Assembly: GCA_023421505.1 (NCBI GenBank)
Contig: JAEZTJ010000008.1
Span: forward strand, 62,001 to 126,000
DNA length: 64,000 nucleotides
Reading direction: 5' to 3'
DNA from: Bacillota bacterium
Lineage (GTDB): Bacteria > Bacillota > Clostridia > Lachnospirales > Lachnospiraceae
Under the pieces are notes generated by a model. The model was given only the letters and a program-made list of their open reading frames with translations. It made no database searches and was not told where the DNA came from. A program made the position numbers and the translations under genes. Shown piece by piece: positions 26,936 to 36,016 of this stretch; position 1 is the first letter of the stretch; the number at the start of each line of letters is the position of its first letter.

Positions 26936-27301
26936 TTATCTAAAATATGTATCTAAAGAAAAACTAATAATAAGGGCCCTATCGATTTTCTTTAATACAT
27001 CCCTGTCCAAGTGACAAACCTTTTCCTTTAATCTTGATTTATCTATCGTTCTCACTTGCTCTAATAATATAACGGAATCCTTGACAATACCATATTTTTC
27101 AGCATCCAATTCAACATGGGTTGGGAGCTTTGCTTTATTCATTTTAGATGTAATGGCCGCACAAATTACGGTAGGACTATGTTTATTACCTGTATCATTC
27201 TGAATAATCAGAACCGGCCTGACACCACCCTGTTCGGATCCGACAACCGGTCGTAAATCCGCATAGAAGATATCTCCTCTTTTAATTACCACTTTATTCA
27301 C
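26936..27301 (-). CDS. ndoA: MazF/PemK-family endoribonuclease toxin (EndoA-like)
   Basis: Sequence-specific mRNA interferase of 121 residues, nearly the size of Bacillus EndoA. Hallmarks are VIKRGDIFYADL, SEQGGVRPVLIIQND, the Thr/Ser region CAAITSK and VLLEQVRTID. It lies 75 bases after alr, the same order as alr-ndoAI-ndoA in Bacillus, but no antitoxin gene fits in that gap. It is thus an antitoxin-less MazF in this locus, or the antitoxin is encoded elsewhere. Confidence 0.92.
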   Translation of the reverse strand: MNKVVIKRGDIFYADLRPVVGSEQGGVRPVLIIQNDTGNKHSPTVICAAITSKMNKAKLPTHVELDAEKYGIVKDSVILLEQVRTIDKSRLKEKVCHLDRDVLKKIDRALIISFSLDTYFR

Positions 27302-27376
27302 ACTCCAATATTAGGCTTAACCTTATTATTGCCAGTTTCTTCGTGTGTATTCCATAAAGTGTATTCGTTTTACAAA

Positions 27377-28546
27377 TTATTCACATTCCGGTTCTAAATA
27401 TACTCTGGGAATTCTCTTGCCAACATTACATACCAGTTCATACGCAAAGGAATGGGACCACTCAGACAATTCTTCTGCTGATATGTATGCTTCACCGTCT
27501 CTCCCCAAGAGAGTAACTATATCTCCCTGCTTCACATCCTTTATATCCGTTACATCCACCATAAACTGATCCATGCATATTCTGCCTATAATAGGTGCAT
27601 ATTGTCCATGAATAATAACCTTACCCTGGTTTGATAAATTTCTGGAATAGCCATCCGCATAGCCGACTGGAATGGTAGCTATCCTTGTTTTCTTATTAGT
27701 AACATAGGTAGCTCCGTAGCTAACACCAACACCTGCTTCCACATCTTTTACATAGATTACATGCGATTTTAATTCCATCGCTGGAATTAGTTTAATATCT
27801 GCTTGATTTACTTCATCTGAAGGATATATTCCATAGGTTGCGATACCACAACGAACCATATTATAATTAGCTTCAGGAAATTCAATGATACCTGCACTAT
27901 TCGCAATATGCTTTACCGGTATAAATATCTTCTCCTCTTCCAATAGGCGATTAAAATCCATATATCGTTGTAACTGCTTATTTGCACTTGTCTTATCTGT
28001 CTCATCCGCACATGCGAAATGAGAAAATAAACCTTCTATCATAAGGTTTGGAAGCTCGGCAATCCGTTTGATTTCCTCTATACTTTCCTTTTTATCTGAG
28101 TATCCAATTCTTGTCATGCCGGTATCCAGCTTTATATGAATTTTTGCTGTTTTTCCCTGACGCTTTGCTTCCTCTGATAAAGCTGCTGCCATATCATACT
28201 GGAATACTGTCTGTGCTATATCATAATCAACTACGAGATCATATTGTTCCTTTGGAGTAAATCCAAGAATAAGGATCGGTATTGTGATACCTGCTTCTCT
28301 TAATTCTACTGCCTCTTCAATGATAGCAACTCCATAAGCATCTACACTGCTGCTTTCACCAATTGCTTTTGCTAACGGTACTGCGCCGTGACCATATGCA
28401 TCTGCTTTAATAATCGCCATGATTTTTGTATCCGATGATACTTTTTTTCTTATCTCTAAAAGATTATGTCTGATTGCACCCAAATCAACATTAGCCTGCA
28501 CTCTGTAATAGTGTTTATCACTCTTTCCTACATACTTATTATCCAT
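27377..28546 (-). CDS. alr: Alanine racemase
   Basis: PLP enzyme that interconverts L- and D-alanine for cell-wall synthesis. The 389-residue product has the PLP lysine in AIIKADAYGHGA near residue 46 and the second catalytic base Tyr in VSYGATYV. Substrate-side motifs RCGIATYGIYP and GRICMDQFMVDVT are present. It follows nnr on the same strand with a 60-base gap and precedes mazF. Confidence 0.97.
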   Translation of the reverse strand: MDNKYVGKSDKHYYRVQANVDLGAIRHNLLEIRKKVSSDTKIMAIIKADAYGHGAVPLAKAIGESSSVDAYGVAIIEEAVELREAGITIPILILGFTPKEQYDLVVDYDIAQTVFQYDMAAALSEEAKRQGKTAKIHIKLDTGMTRIGYSDKKESIEEIKRIAELPNLMIEGLFSHFACADETDKTSANKQLQRYMDFNRLLEEEKIFIPVKHIANSAGIIEFPEANYNMVRCGIATYGIYPSDEVNQADIKLIPAMELKSHVIYVKDVEAGVGVSYGATYVTNKKTRIATIPVGYADGYSRNLSNQGKVIIHGQYAPIIGRICMDQFMVDVTDIKDVKQGDIVTLLGRDGEAYISAEELSEWSHSFAYELVCNVGKRIPRVYLEPECE

Positions 28547-28608
28547 AATGCTTTCGCTTGCCTTTCTCCTGATTTCATCCGTTAAATGAATTCAACCAAT
28601 TTGTTTCA

Positions 28609-30222
28609 TTAACCAAATAATTGCAGTACTTGATCAATGGAAGCGATGATATCACCTGCCATCATAGAATATCTGCTCATTTTCTCTGCTGCTACATCTC
28701 CCGCTAACCCATGAATATATACAGCCAGGCAGGAAGCCTCATAAGGCTGCATTCCCTGTGCAATCAGTGCTGCTAGTATTCCGGTTAATACATCACCGCT
28801 GCCCCCGGTAGCCATTCCATTATTACCGGAAACATTGATATACTTTCTTGCTGACTGAGCGACAATTGTACGCGCATCCTTCAGAACATATATCAAATTA
28901 TTATTATAAGAACATTGACAGGCAGTGTCAATTAAATTATTGACAATATCATAGATTGGAACATCAATTAAGCGGGATAGCTCCATCAAATGAGGTGTTA
29001 CAATCATCTGCATATTAGTAAGAGAGGCTAAGAACTGCAGTCTATCCTGTATACGATCTTTTATGATAGTATCTTCTGATATAATATCTTTTTGTTCATC
29101 CGAAGCATAATCAGCTGAGCTATTTGTTTTAAGCTGTATATTATCAATCATTTTGGAGATTAAGGTAATGGCATCAGCATCTATGATAAGAGGAACCTCT
29201 GCTGTTCTTATCACTGCTTCAAGTAGCTGCCTTGCCGATTGTGAAAGGCCTAGGCCTGGGCCTATAACAATTACATCTGCCCAGGGAAGCTCTGCCAACA
29301 ACTTATTCTTTAATGCTTCCGGTTCAAAGCCTTGTTCATCATATGCACTAAATAAAGCCTCTGGTAAGGAGGTCTGAAGAATAACACGATTCTCCTGTGC
29401 AGTTAATATCTTAACTAGGCCTGCTCCCGTCCGGTATGCAGCCTTGGCGGACAGATAAGCTGCTCCACTCATCCCTTTACCCCCGGCAATAATTAAAACT
29501 TTTCCATAAGAGCCCTTATTGCTGTAATTTTTCCGAAGCGGCAGCATTTTTATATCTTCAGTTTCAAAGTAAACCGTATCAGGTCGAACCTTTTCGGCTG
29601 CAAGCTCAGGAAAACCTATATCGGCTATTGTAACTTCTCCGGAATAATCAGCACCGGGATATAAGATTAGACCTTGCTTCAAATATCCAAAGGTAATCGT
29701 AAAATCAGCCTTAATAGCAGTATTCATGATCTTACCGTTATCAGCCGAGATTCCGGAAGGAATATCCACCGAATAAACAATACAATTCATTCTATTAATC
29801 TCATTCATTACCTCAGCATAAACGCCCGTTACCGGTCTTGTAAGGCCAACCCCGAAAATCGAATCAATTATTATATTATATTCATTAAGCTTGTTACTGT
29901 TTTCTATCTGAATGCCCAAATTCCTTGCTATCTCAAGCTGTTCCTTCATCCCTTCGGTTGCTTTATTTTCCTCCCCAATAAAAAGAATAGCAACAGGATA
30001 ACCCTGTAAATACAGAATTCTACCTGCTGCAATCCCATCCCCACCATTATTACCATGACCACAGACTACCAAGATACGGTCAGTCTTCTCAAGCCGCTTC
30101 TTCATTACTGCTACTACTTCTAAGGCAGCCCGTTCCATCAATACAGCCTGGGGGATTTTTATATCATGTATGGTATATTCGTCGATTAGTTTCATTTCTT
30201 TTGAATTCACAGCATATTTCAT
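28609..30222 (-). CDS. nnr: Bifunctional NAD(P)H-hydrate epimerase/dehydratase
   Basis: Repairs hydrated NADH and NADPH. The N-terminal YjeF_N epimerase half (about 1-215) has VVCGHGNNGGDG and VDIPSGISAD. The C-terminal ribokinase-like dehydratase half has IIAGGKGMSGAAYLSA, VIGPGLGLS and NGMATGGSGDVLTG. At 537 residues it is somewhat longer than usual; a polar insert of about 35 residues (near 358-395, rich in Asp, Lys and Ser) breaks the dehydratase half before VTPHLMELSRL. The start overlaps the acpS stop by 4 bases. Confidence 0.95.
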   Translation of the reverse strand: MKYAVNSKEMKLIDEYTIHDIKIPQAVLMERAALEVVAVMKKRLEKTDRILVVCGHGNNGGDGIAAGRILYLQGYPVAILFIGEENKATEGMKEQLEIARNLGIQIENSNKLNEYNIIIDSIFGVGLTRPVTGVYAEVMNEINRMNCIVYSVDIPSGISADNGKIMNTAIKADFTITFGYLKQGLILYPGADYSGEVTIADIGFPELAAEKVRPDTVYFETEDIKMLPLRKNYSNKGSYGKVLIIAGGKGMSGAAYLSAKAAYRTGAGLVKILTAQENRVILQTSLPEALFSAYDEQGFEPEALKNKLLAELPWADVIVIGPGLGLSQSARQLLEAVIRTAEVPLIIDADAITLISKMIDNIQLKTNSSADYASDEQKDIISEDTIIKDRIQDRLQFLASLTNMQMIVTPHLMELSRLIDVPIYDIVNNLIDTACQCSYNNNLIYVLKDARTIVAQSARKYINVSGNNGMATGGSGDVLTGILAALIAQGMQPYEASCLAVYIHGLAGDVAAEKMSRYSMMAGDIIASIDQVLQLFG

Positions 30223-30584
30223 ATACCTGTCTCCCCTACTACAAATGCATTAGAATAATCTTTCGTATTTGAAATTGTCACATGAATACCTGTTATCTGT
30301 TGTTGCTTTGCAAGCTCTTCTGCTTTGCCGTATAAATTCACAAATGGCTTTCCGAGAGGATTACGAAGCACCTCTATATCAATTGGGCGAAAGCCACTAA
30401 AACCTGTGCCGAGCATTTTAGCCACTGCTTCCTTAACTGCAAAATTATCAGCAGCCTTCTTCTGATCGAGTCTTATTAATTCTATTTCTTTTTTTGTGAA
30501 AATTTTCTCCAGAAAAATTTCTTTTTCACTAGCCTTGACAACACGGTCTATTTCGATTAAATCTACCCCGATTCCGGTAATCAT
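30219..30584 (-). CDS. acpS: Holo-[acyl-carrier-protein] synthase
   Basis: Transfers 4'-phosphopantetheine from CoA to acyl carrier protein. The 121-residue length is typical. Metal-binding Asp lies in GIGVDLIEIDRV (residues 4-15) and the Glu in NFAVKEAVAKMLGTG. Gene order acpS-nnr-alr-mazF on one strand resembles the Bacillus acpS-alr-ndoA neighbourhood. Confidence 0.96.
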   Translation of the reverse strand: MITGIGVDLIEIDRVVKASEKEIFLEKIFTKKEIELIRLDQKKAADNFAVKEAVAKMLGTGFSGFRPIDIEVLRNPLGKPFVNLYGKAEELAKQQQITGIHVTISNTKDYSNAFVVGETGI

Positions 30585-30614
30585 CTAATACCTGTGCCTT
30601 TCTTATATATATAA

Positions 30615-31226
30615 TTAATTCCTATTGTTTTGCTGGTCAAAAAGCTCCATAAGCTCAGCACCAAGGATATCGTGCATGTAGGAATAAATCTTAGAATTTT
30701 TAGTCTCCAGATCCTGTTTAATCAGAATTTTTTGCTTCAATTCCTCTCTGATTTTAGCGATCCAATCCGCAACATCCTTTAATTCTGCTTTATTTTTTTC
30801 CAATCGTTCATAAAAGCATTTGACGCTTTGTGAAACTAATTCTTCATTAACCTCTTTAATCTGATAAGGAATATCTGCAAGCTCATCCATCGCCGTCTCA
30901 ATTTTACTGTTTAATTCATTAATAAACTGTTTATTCTGTCCAAGCTTCCGCTCCCTTATCTTCCCGATACCATCAGTACCTATATCCATATTATCCATGA
31001 TATCCTTAATCAGATTGCTTTTCAGCTTCTTCATATCCTTGATATCATTTACCAGTTTCCCCTGCTTTTTTAAAAGATTATTTACCTTTTGCTCTAGCTC
31101 TAATATCTCCGGTGTCTTCTGTTCTTCTGTAAATAATTCGTGCCAGCGGTTATCAATGGTTAGGATTGGCAGCTTTCTGTCTTTCACTACCTTATCAAAA
31201 TCATTCAATTTATCTTTTCTTCCCAT
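30615..31226 (-). CDS. Hypothetical coiled-coil protein
   Basis: About 203 residues, dominated by charged heptad-like helices (roughly 45-95 and 105-190). The N-terminal motif RKLPILTIDNRWHELF looks conserved-type but I do not recognise a family. A frame opens at 31259, yet only the ATG at 31226 has a purine-rich site (GGGG) 8 bases upstream. It sits between rex and acpS on the same strand and is probably co-transcribed with rex. Confidence 0.78.
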   Translation of the reverse strand: MGRKDKLNDFDKVVKDRKLPILTIDNRWHELFTEEQKTPEILELEQKVNNLLKKQGKLVNDIKDMKKLKSNLIKDIMDNMDIGTDGIGKIRERKLGQNKQFINELNSKIETAMDELADIPYQIKEVNEELVSQSVKCFYERLEKNKAELKDVADWIAKIREELKQKILIKQDLETKNSKIYSYMHDILGAELMELFDQQNNRN

Positions 31227-31266
31227 GTGAAGTACCCCGACCTTCGTATACATTTGCAATTTTTAG

Positions 31267-31902
31267 TTATAAGTCATCATTTCCTGATAATCGGTATGAT
31301 AGCTTCATAAGACTTTCAGCCAGATGCACGTTTTCAACAGTTACTTCCTTCGGCAGATTCAAATCTGTTGGGGCAAAATTCCATATTCCCCTGACACCCC
31401 ATTTAGCCAGTTCAGCGGCAATCTGTGGAGCTTTTGTTTTTGGAACTGTAATTGCAGCAATATCTACTTTATTCGTCTTAATATAATCCTCCAGTTCATC
31501 ACCGGCTCTTACCGGAATCCCTCTGATCTGTGTCCCTATCAGCTTAGGACTAATATCAAATATGCTTCTTACATAAAAGCCTCTGCGTTCAAAATCAACA
31601 TAGTTGGCTAAAGCCTGACCCAAATTACCAGCACCAATGATAATCACATTATATTTTGTATCAAGACCAAGGATTTTGCCTATTTCCGAGTGCAGGTACT
31701 CTACATTATAGCCATAGCCCTGCTGCCCGAAACCACCGAAATTATTTAGATCCTGCCTAATCTGAGATGCAGTAACCTTCATCTTCTCGCTTAATTCTTT
31801 GGAGGAAATTCTAACTACATCCTTTTCAAGTAAATCTCCCAAGTAACGGTAATATCTCGGTAATCTATTAATAACTGCTTTCGAGATTTCTTTTTTATAC
31901 AA
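31267..31902 (-). CDS. rex: Redox-sensing transcriptional repressor Rex
   Basis: Represses fermentation and redox genes until NADH rises. The 211-residue product has an N-terminal winged helix (RLPRYYRYL, then SKELSEKMKVTASQIRQDLNNFG) and a Rossmann domain with VIIIGAGNLGQALANY. The C-terminal domain-swap helix region ends the protein. The start is TTG at 31902 with GGAGG upstream. A Rex-like operator overlaps its own promoter, so autoregulation is likely. Confidence 0.96.
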   Translation of the reverse strand: MYKKEISKAVINRLPRYYRYLGDLLEKDVVRISSKELSEKMKVTASQIRQDLNNFGGFGQQGYGYNVEYLHSEIGKILGLDTKYNVIIIGAGNLGQALANYVDFERRGFYVRSIFDISPKLIGTQIRGIPVRAGDELEDYIKTNKVDIAAITVPKTKAPQIAAELAKWGVRGIWNFAPTDLNLPKEVTVENVHLAESLMKLSYRLSGNDDL

Positions 31903-31938
31903 TGCCTTACCTCCTTGTCTTTCATGACTATTAACATA

Positions 31939-31967
31939 ATTATATTTGATTGTTAAGAATAAGTCAA
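31939..31967 (-). promoter_or_regulatory. rex promoter overlapped by a Rex-operator-like dyad
   Basis: TTGACT (31962-31967) and TATAAT (31939-31944) are 17 bases apart on the minus strand. The spacer ends in TTAACAA, a perfect half of the clostridial Rex consensus TTGTTAA-N4-TTAACAA. The other half (TTGACTT) matches 4 of 7 and coincides with the -35 box (31950-31967 in all). Confidence 0.75.
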
Positions 31968-32171
31968 TGTTTTACTGACTATAGATCAGTTGTTGCAACG
32001 AAACAGTATCGGTAATTAAGCTTGACAAGCAGAGGCTCTTTTATAAACCTTGACAAAATCAATAGTCTTACCATACAATGTACGATAATAAATAATATAT
32101 GCATATTGATGAGAATTAGTTGTATATTCATTCCTATTAATACATATTATTAGCTGTCTGCTATGTAATAT

Positions 32172-32299
32172 AAGGCTATTTCAAAATCTAGTCAAAAGCC
32201 TATTTAGATTTTGTATTTTGTCATTTTGCACAATCCATTTCTTCGAAATCGTGATACAGAACCTAGTTTGCTCTAAGTAGTGTTTGTGCAAAATGACAA
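32172..32299. mobile_element. MITE-like inverted-repeat element
   Basis: Arms TTGTCATTTTGCACAA (32218-32233) and its exact reverse complement (32284-32299) enclose 50 bases. Just left, CAAAATCTA (32182-32190) and TAGATTTTG (32205-32213) form another pair beginning with GGCTATTTCAAAA, a sequence resembling insertion-sequence ends. No transposase is encoded. It may be a miniature element or a stable RNA hairpin. Confidence 0.45.
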
Positions 32300-32367
32300 T
32301 GTTAATTAGTTCGAGGGGCTATTGACACTCAAATCAAAGAATTAAGTTTAAGGAAGGGAATAGGAAA

Positions 32368-33192
32368 ATGAAAGTATATATTGGCATAGATATCGGTGGT
32401 TCATCTACAAAAATTGCAGGCTTTAATGAGGAGAATAACCTTATTGGTACTTTACAGGTCAGAGCCGCTGACCAAATAACCTCTTTATACGGGGCATTAG
32501 GACACTTTCTACACAAATATAGTATCTCCATAAAAAATATATCTAAAATAATTTTAACCGGAGTCGGTGCTTCCTTTATGAAAGAGGATATCTACGGTAT
32601 TCCAACACTCAAGGTTCCGGAATTTGAAGCAATTGGTCATGGCGGACTCAACATATCTGAGCTTAAGGAAGCTTTTATTGTCAGTATGGGAACCGGAACG
32701 GCAATCGTAAGGGCCACTTCAAACGATGTAAAGCATATTGGCGGCAGCGGTATAGGCGGAGGAACTCTATCTGGTCTATCCTCCAAATTATTACGGACAA
32801 ACGATATCTTAGCTGTAACTAAGCTTGCCGAAAATGGTGATTTATCTAATATAGACCTGTCTATTCAGGATATATACAGAGGGAATATTCCTTCCCTTCC
32901 GCCTGATTTGACTGCATCAAACTTCGGAAAAATAAAAAACAATGCAGCTGATAGTGATATCGCACTTGGTCTTATTAATATGGTACTACAAACCATCGGC
33001 GTACTGGCGGTTTTTGCCTGTCAGAATGATACTATTAAGGATATTGTTTTAGTAGGCGCATTATCTACTCTACCGCAGGCGGGTCCGCTTTATGAAAGCA
33101 TGAGTAATATATATGGAGTCAGATTTATTATTCCTCCTAAATCAGTTTATGCAACCGTGATTGGCGCAGTTATCCCATATCTTGAAAATTAA
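32368..33192 (+). CDS. coaW: Type II pantothenate kinase
   Basis: First step of CoA synthesis: phosphorylates pantothenate with ATP. The 274-residue product has the ASKHA phosphate loop GIDIGGSSTKIAG, the catalytic-region Glu in KVPEFEAIGHGG, FIVSMGTGTAIV and GGSGIGGGTLSGL, the pattern of staphylococcal-type CoaW. Glu/Ala-containing LVGALSTLP lies near the C-terminus. It is the only plus-strand gene in its neighbourhood and follows the inverted-repeat element. Confidence 0.92.
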   Translation: MKVYIGIDIGGSSTKIAGFNEENNLIGTLQVRAADQITSLYGALGHFLHKYSISIKNISKIILTGVGASFMKEDIYGIPTLKVPEFEAIGHGGLNISELKEAFIVSMGTGTAIVRATSNDVKHIGGSGIGGGTLSGLSSKLLRTNDILAVTKLAENGDLSNIDLSIQDIYRGNIPSLPPDLTASNFGKIKNNAADSDIALGLINMVLQTIGVLAVFACQNDTIKDIVLVGALSTLPQAGPLYESMSNIYGVRFIIPPKSVYATVIGAVIPYLEN

Positions 33193-33306
33193 TTCCTCTT
33201 AAAAGTAGTATCCCTCCAGCTGATAAAATTCCGGTGGAGCAAATTGCATCGCTTTTTGTTATATTTGTCGTCCACAAAGGGCTCGGGGAGCTGATACTTA
33301 ACGTAC

Positions 33307-35145
33307 TCATCGTGACTTTTTCTTAAGAAAAGCACCAATATCCGAATTAGTCTTATATTTCGGATCTGAAGAATACAAAAGAATAGCATCTGAATCAGAC
33401 TTTTTTATCAGCAGGATACTATATATACTAGAATTCTCTTTATCATAGGATATCTGCAGTTCATAATTCTCCTTACCATAAGAAAGTAAAAAGGTGATAT
33501 TATTATTTAGTACATATTCCTCTTTATTTATTTCCGGTACTGCATTCTGAAAGGCTTTAAAATAATCCAATGTCAGATTACTCCAATCCTTTACCGCAAG
33601 TAGATCCTCCATAGTTAGGATATTTCCATCCTGTGGTTTTCCATCTGTATTATTGGTTACATTATCAGCATATGAAAATTCTATCTCGTTATCGTAATTA
33701 TCCAGTAAATACAAGAGTTCTTGAACTTTTTCTTCCGATATCCCATACTCTTTAATATGATCGATTTCCATTGATTTTAGATTTTGCTCAGACCAATAAA
33801 CTGTAATGCGAGTTATTTTACCCTCCAAGCGATAAGGATAACTCCATTGTATTTCATCTGCATTATCAATAAGTGCAAGAAGTATAGATGCATTTCTTAG
33901 CATCTTTAAATCAAAGGCATCTCTGTTCGTCACTTCGTTATCGAAATTAATTCTAAGGATATATGGCTTCTTCAAGGTTTCTAATTCTATTGTCGCACTG
34001 CCTAATTTATTTATATCAAGGCTTCTTAATATCTTACCGTTAGCTGATACATTACCTATATAAGGATTCTTAACGGCATATAATTGTCTTGCTAATTCGG
34101 TAACTTCCTTACTGTCTGCACCTTCCTCAGTATTATTTTTTACCCGACCCTCTGTTGCATTAGCCTTACTAAAGGGATTTGCTGCACAGGCAAACACCAC
34201 CAGAAGGCAGACCAGGCCGACTATAACCGAAACCCAAATCTTCGGTTTTTTAAATCGTAGTATGTTATTAATTCTTTCCTTCGCATTTGTTTCTCCAAAG
34301 GATAACGGCCCTGTGGCTATGAAGCGACGGTTAACAGCAAAGGAAAGCAACGACTTACTATAATCATATTTTACAGCTAATCCTATATCCTTCAGAACCT
34401 TTTCATCACAACTCATTTCCATATCTTCGTTCATGCAAAAATATGCAATCCATACTAAGGGATGGAACCAGTATAAGGTTAAAATCAAATAAGCAATAGG
34501 TTTGATTATATAATCCCGTCTTTTGATATGATAATTCTCATGATGAAGTATATAGTTAAGCTCCTTATCATTTAAATGGAACGGTATATAAATTCTTGGC
34601 TTTATTATACCCAAAACAAAGGGAGTCGGAATCTTATCACACTCATATATATTTTCTCTTAGTAAAACTGCTTTAGATACCATACGATGTAATCTATTGT
34701 AGGAAGCAATACTGTATACAATAAATGTAATAATTCCTATGATCCAAAGCAGTGTAAACAAGAAGATATATACCTGCATAGGATTAATACTGGCAGCCAA
34801 ATGCGCAGCCGGCAGTCTGCTATTCATAAAAGTATCTGCCTGTATAATTCCAGTCGAAATCTCCGGTGCCTTCATGTAACCGATATTCTTTGGTATATAA
34901 TTCATAGTTCCCACGCTGCTCACTTTTGTATTGAAATGAAATAATCTTAAGTTAAAAACACTGATTATCGAATGAAACGATATCGGGCAAATTAATCGAA
35001 AACCCACTACTGCCCATAATCCATAGGAAAAGGCCTTGGGCACTTTTCTTATAATGATGCGAAGCAACAAGACAGCCAGGATTACATAGCTGGCAGTAAT
35101 ACTCATATTTAATATTCGCAGGAAGAGAGCCTGTGTGAAGTCCAT
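33307..35145 (-). CDS. BlaR1-like M56 metallopeptidase without penicillin-binding sensor
   Basis: About 612 residues from the ATG at 35145, which has AGGAGG 6 bases upstream; a frame extends to 35169 without such a site. Membrane helices and an M56 domain with HENYH (about 202-206) and EDMEMSCDEKVL form the first half, followed by a membrane segment near 310-325. The extracellular C-terminal half (about 330-612) has none of the STxK, SxN or KTG motifs and is not a PBP domain. It therefore probably senses something other than beta-lactam acylation. Paired with the adjacent BlaI-like repressor. Confidence 0.87.
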   Translation of the reverse strand: MDFTQALFLRILNMSITASYVILAVLLLRIIIRKVPKAFSYGLWAVVGFRLICPISFHSIISVFNLRLFHFNTKVSSVGTMNYIPKNIGYMKAPEISTGIIQADTFMNSRLPAAHLAASINPMQVYIFLFTLLWIIGIITFIVYSIASYNRLHRMVSKAVLLRENIYECDKIPTPFVLGIIKPRIYIPFHLNDKELNYILHHENYHIKRRDYIIKPIAYLILTLYWFHPLVWIAYFCMNEDMEMSCDEKVLKDIGLAVKYDYSKSLLSFAVNRRFIATGPLSFGETNAKERINNILRFKKPKIWVSVIVGLVCLLVVFACAANPFSKANATEGRVKNNTEEGADSKEVTELARQLYAVKNPYIGNVSANGKILRSLDINKLGSATIELETLKKPYILRINFDNEVTNRDAFDLKMLRNASILLALIDNADEIQWSYPYRLEGKITRITVYWSEQNLKSMEIDHIKEYGISEEKVQELLYLLDNYDNEIEFSYADNVTNNTDGKPQDGNILTMEDLLAVKDWSNLTLDYFKAFQNAVPEINKEEYVLNNNITFLLSYGKENYELQISYDKENSSIYSILLIKKSDSDAILLYSSDPKYKTNSDIGAFLKKKSR

Positions 35146-35146
35146 C

Positions 35147-35515
35147 TTATTCCTCCTTATGTGAATCAATTAATCGTTTAATTTCTTCAGCCTCTTGATC
35201 AGTAATTCTCTTACCGCCAAGGAAGGAGGCTATAAACCTCGGTAAAGAACCTTCGAAGGTGCGCTCCACAAAGTAATCTGTCTCAACTGCTTGAACGCTT
35301 TCTTGTGAAATAAGAACAGATACTATGGCATCCTCATTTTTTATAAAACCTTTCTCACTCATTTTCTTAATTGTAGTATAGGTAGTTGATTTCTTCCATC
35401 CAAGTTTTTCCTTACAAAGCTCTACAAGTTTTCCTGAACCGATAGGTGCATTGGCCCATACAATCAGCATAAAACGATAGTCACTATCGCATAGCTTTAA
35501 ATTATCCAAATTCAA
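35147..35515 (-). CDS. BlaI/MecI/CopY-family repressor (second copy)
   Basis: Winged-helix repressor of 122 residues: LCDSDYRFMLIVWANAP, then KLGWKKSTTYTTIKKMSEKGFI as recognition region. Its stop lies 1 base from the start of the M56 partner. It differs clearly from the repressor at 1881-2264, and its own promoter carries a differently sequenced dyad, so the two pairs are probably insulated from each other. Confidence 0.9.
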   Translation of the reverse strand: MNLDNLKLCDSDYRFMLIVWANAPIGSGKLVELCKEKLGWKKSTTYTTIKKMSEKGFIKNEDAIVSVLISQESVQAVETDYFVERTFEGSLPRFIASFLGGKRITDQEAEEIKRLIDSHKEE

Positions 35516-35559
35516 AACCTCCTGTTCCTTGTTGGTCTGTATTTACCGACCCATGATTA

Positions 35560-35588
35560 AGTCTATAATCATAGACCAAATTTGTCAA
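35560..35588 (-). promoter_or_regulatory. Promoter and operator of the second BlaI/M56 pair
   Basis: TTGACA (35583-35588) and TAGACT (35560-35565) are 17 bases apart on the minus strand. A perfect dyad GTCTATGATTATAGAC (35561-35576) covers the -10 box and spacer, as expected for a self-repressing BlaI-type protein. Confidence 0.78.
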
Positions 35589-36016
35589 GGTATTTTCTCT
35601 TATATGAATATTTTTCGCTGTATCATTCTAGGAACGGTTGCTGATAGAACGTAAGGGATGGGATACCATTTTGAAAAGCCAGTTCCACTTCTAAGGTGTC
35701 TTCGTCAAGTTTTATCCTGAAAATCCGTTAATCGTTACATTTCGGATGAAACCATTAGTTCAAATTATTGATAAGCTTAATTCTTACTTAGAAGTTTGTT
35801 CCTGCGTCGTCTTCTTAATAGCCCTAGTAGAAAATAAAGAAATCACAAGATAATATTACAGGATAAGCCTTCTTTCTTTACTTGTGTAAAATGATATGCT
35901 AAAATATACAGCAGTAAATGAAGAGCAGCTATTGCTGTGGAACAGTATTCGTTGCTCGCATATTGAATTTATATACATTACAATAATCAAATTAAATATT
36001 AATGAGGGATACACAC
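35589..36016. other. Gene-free spacer with a possible decayed coding remnant
   Basis: No intact gene is visible. On the minus strand near 35625-35720 a frame reads RIKLDEDTLEVELAF and continues to FYQQPFLE before a stop. It has a coding-like composition but no start codon and is closed upstream by a stop and a frame change. It may be a fossil of a small gene; I do not recognise it. A purine-rich site for the ABC-F gene lies at the right end. Confidence 0.35.

Noticed and set aside
33189..33389. Short minus-strand frame after coaW
   Set aside because: It overlaps the 3' end of the M56 gene in another frame and lacks a start site or a recognisable product.
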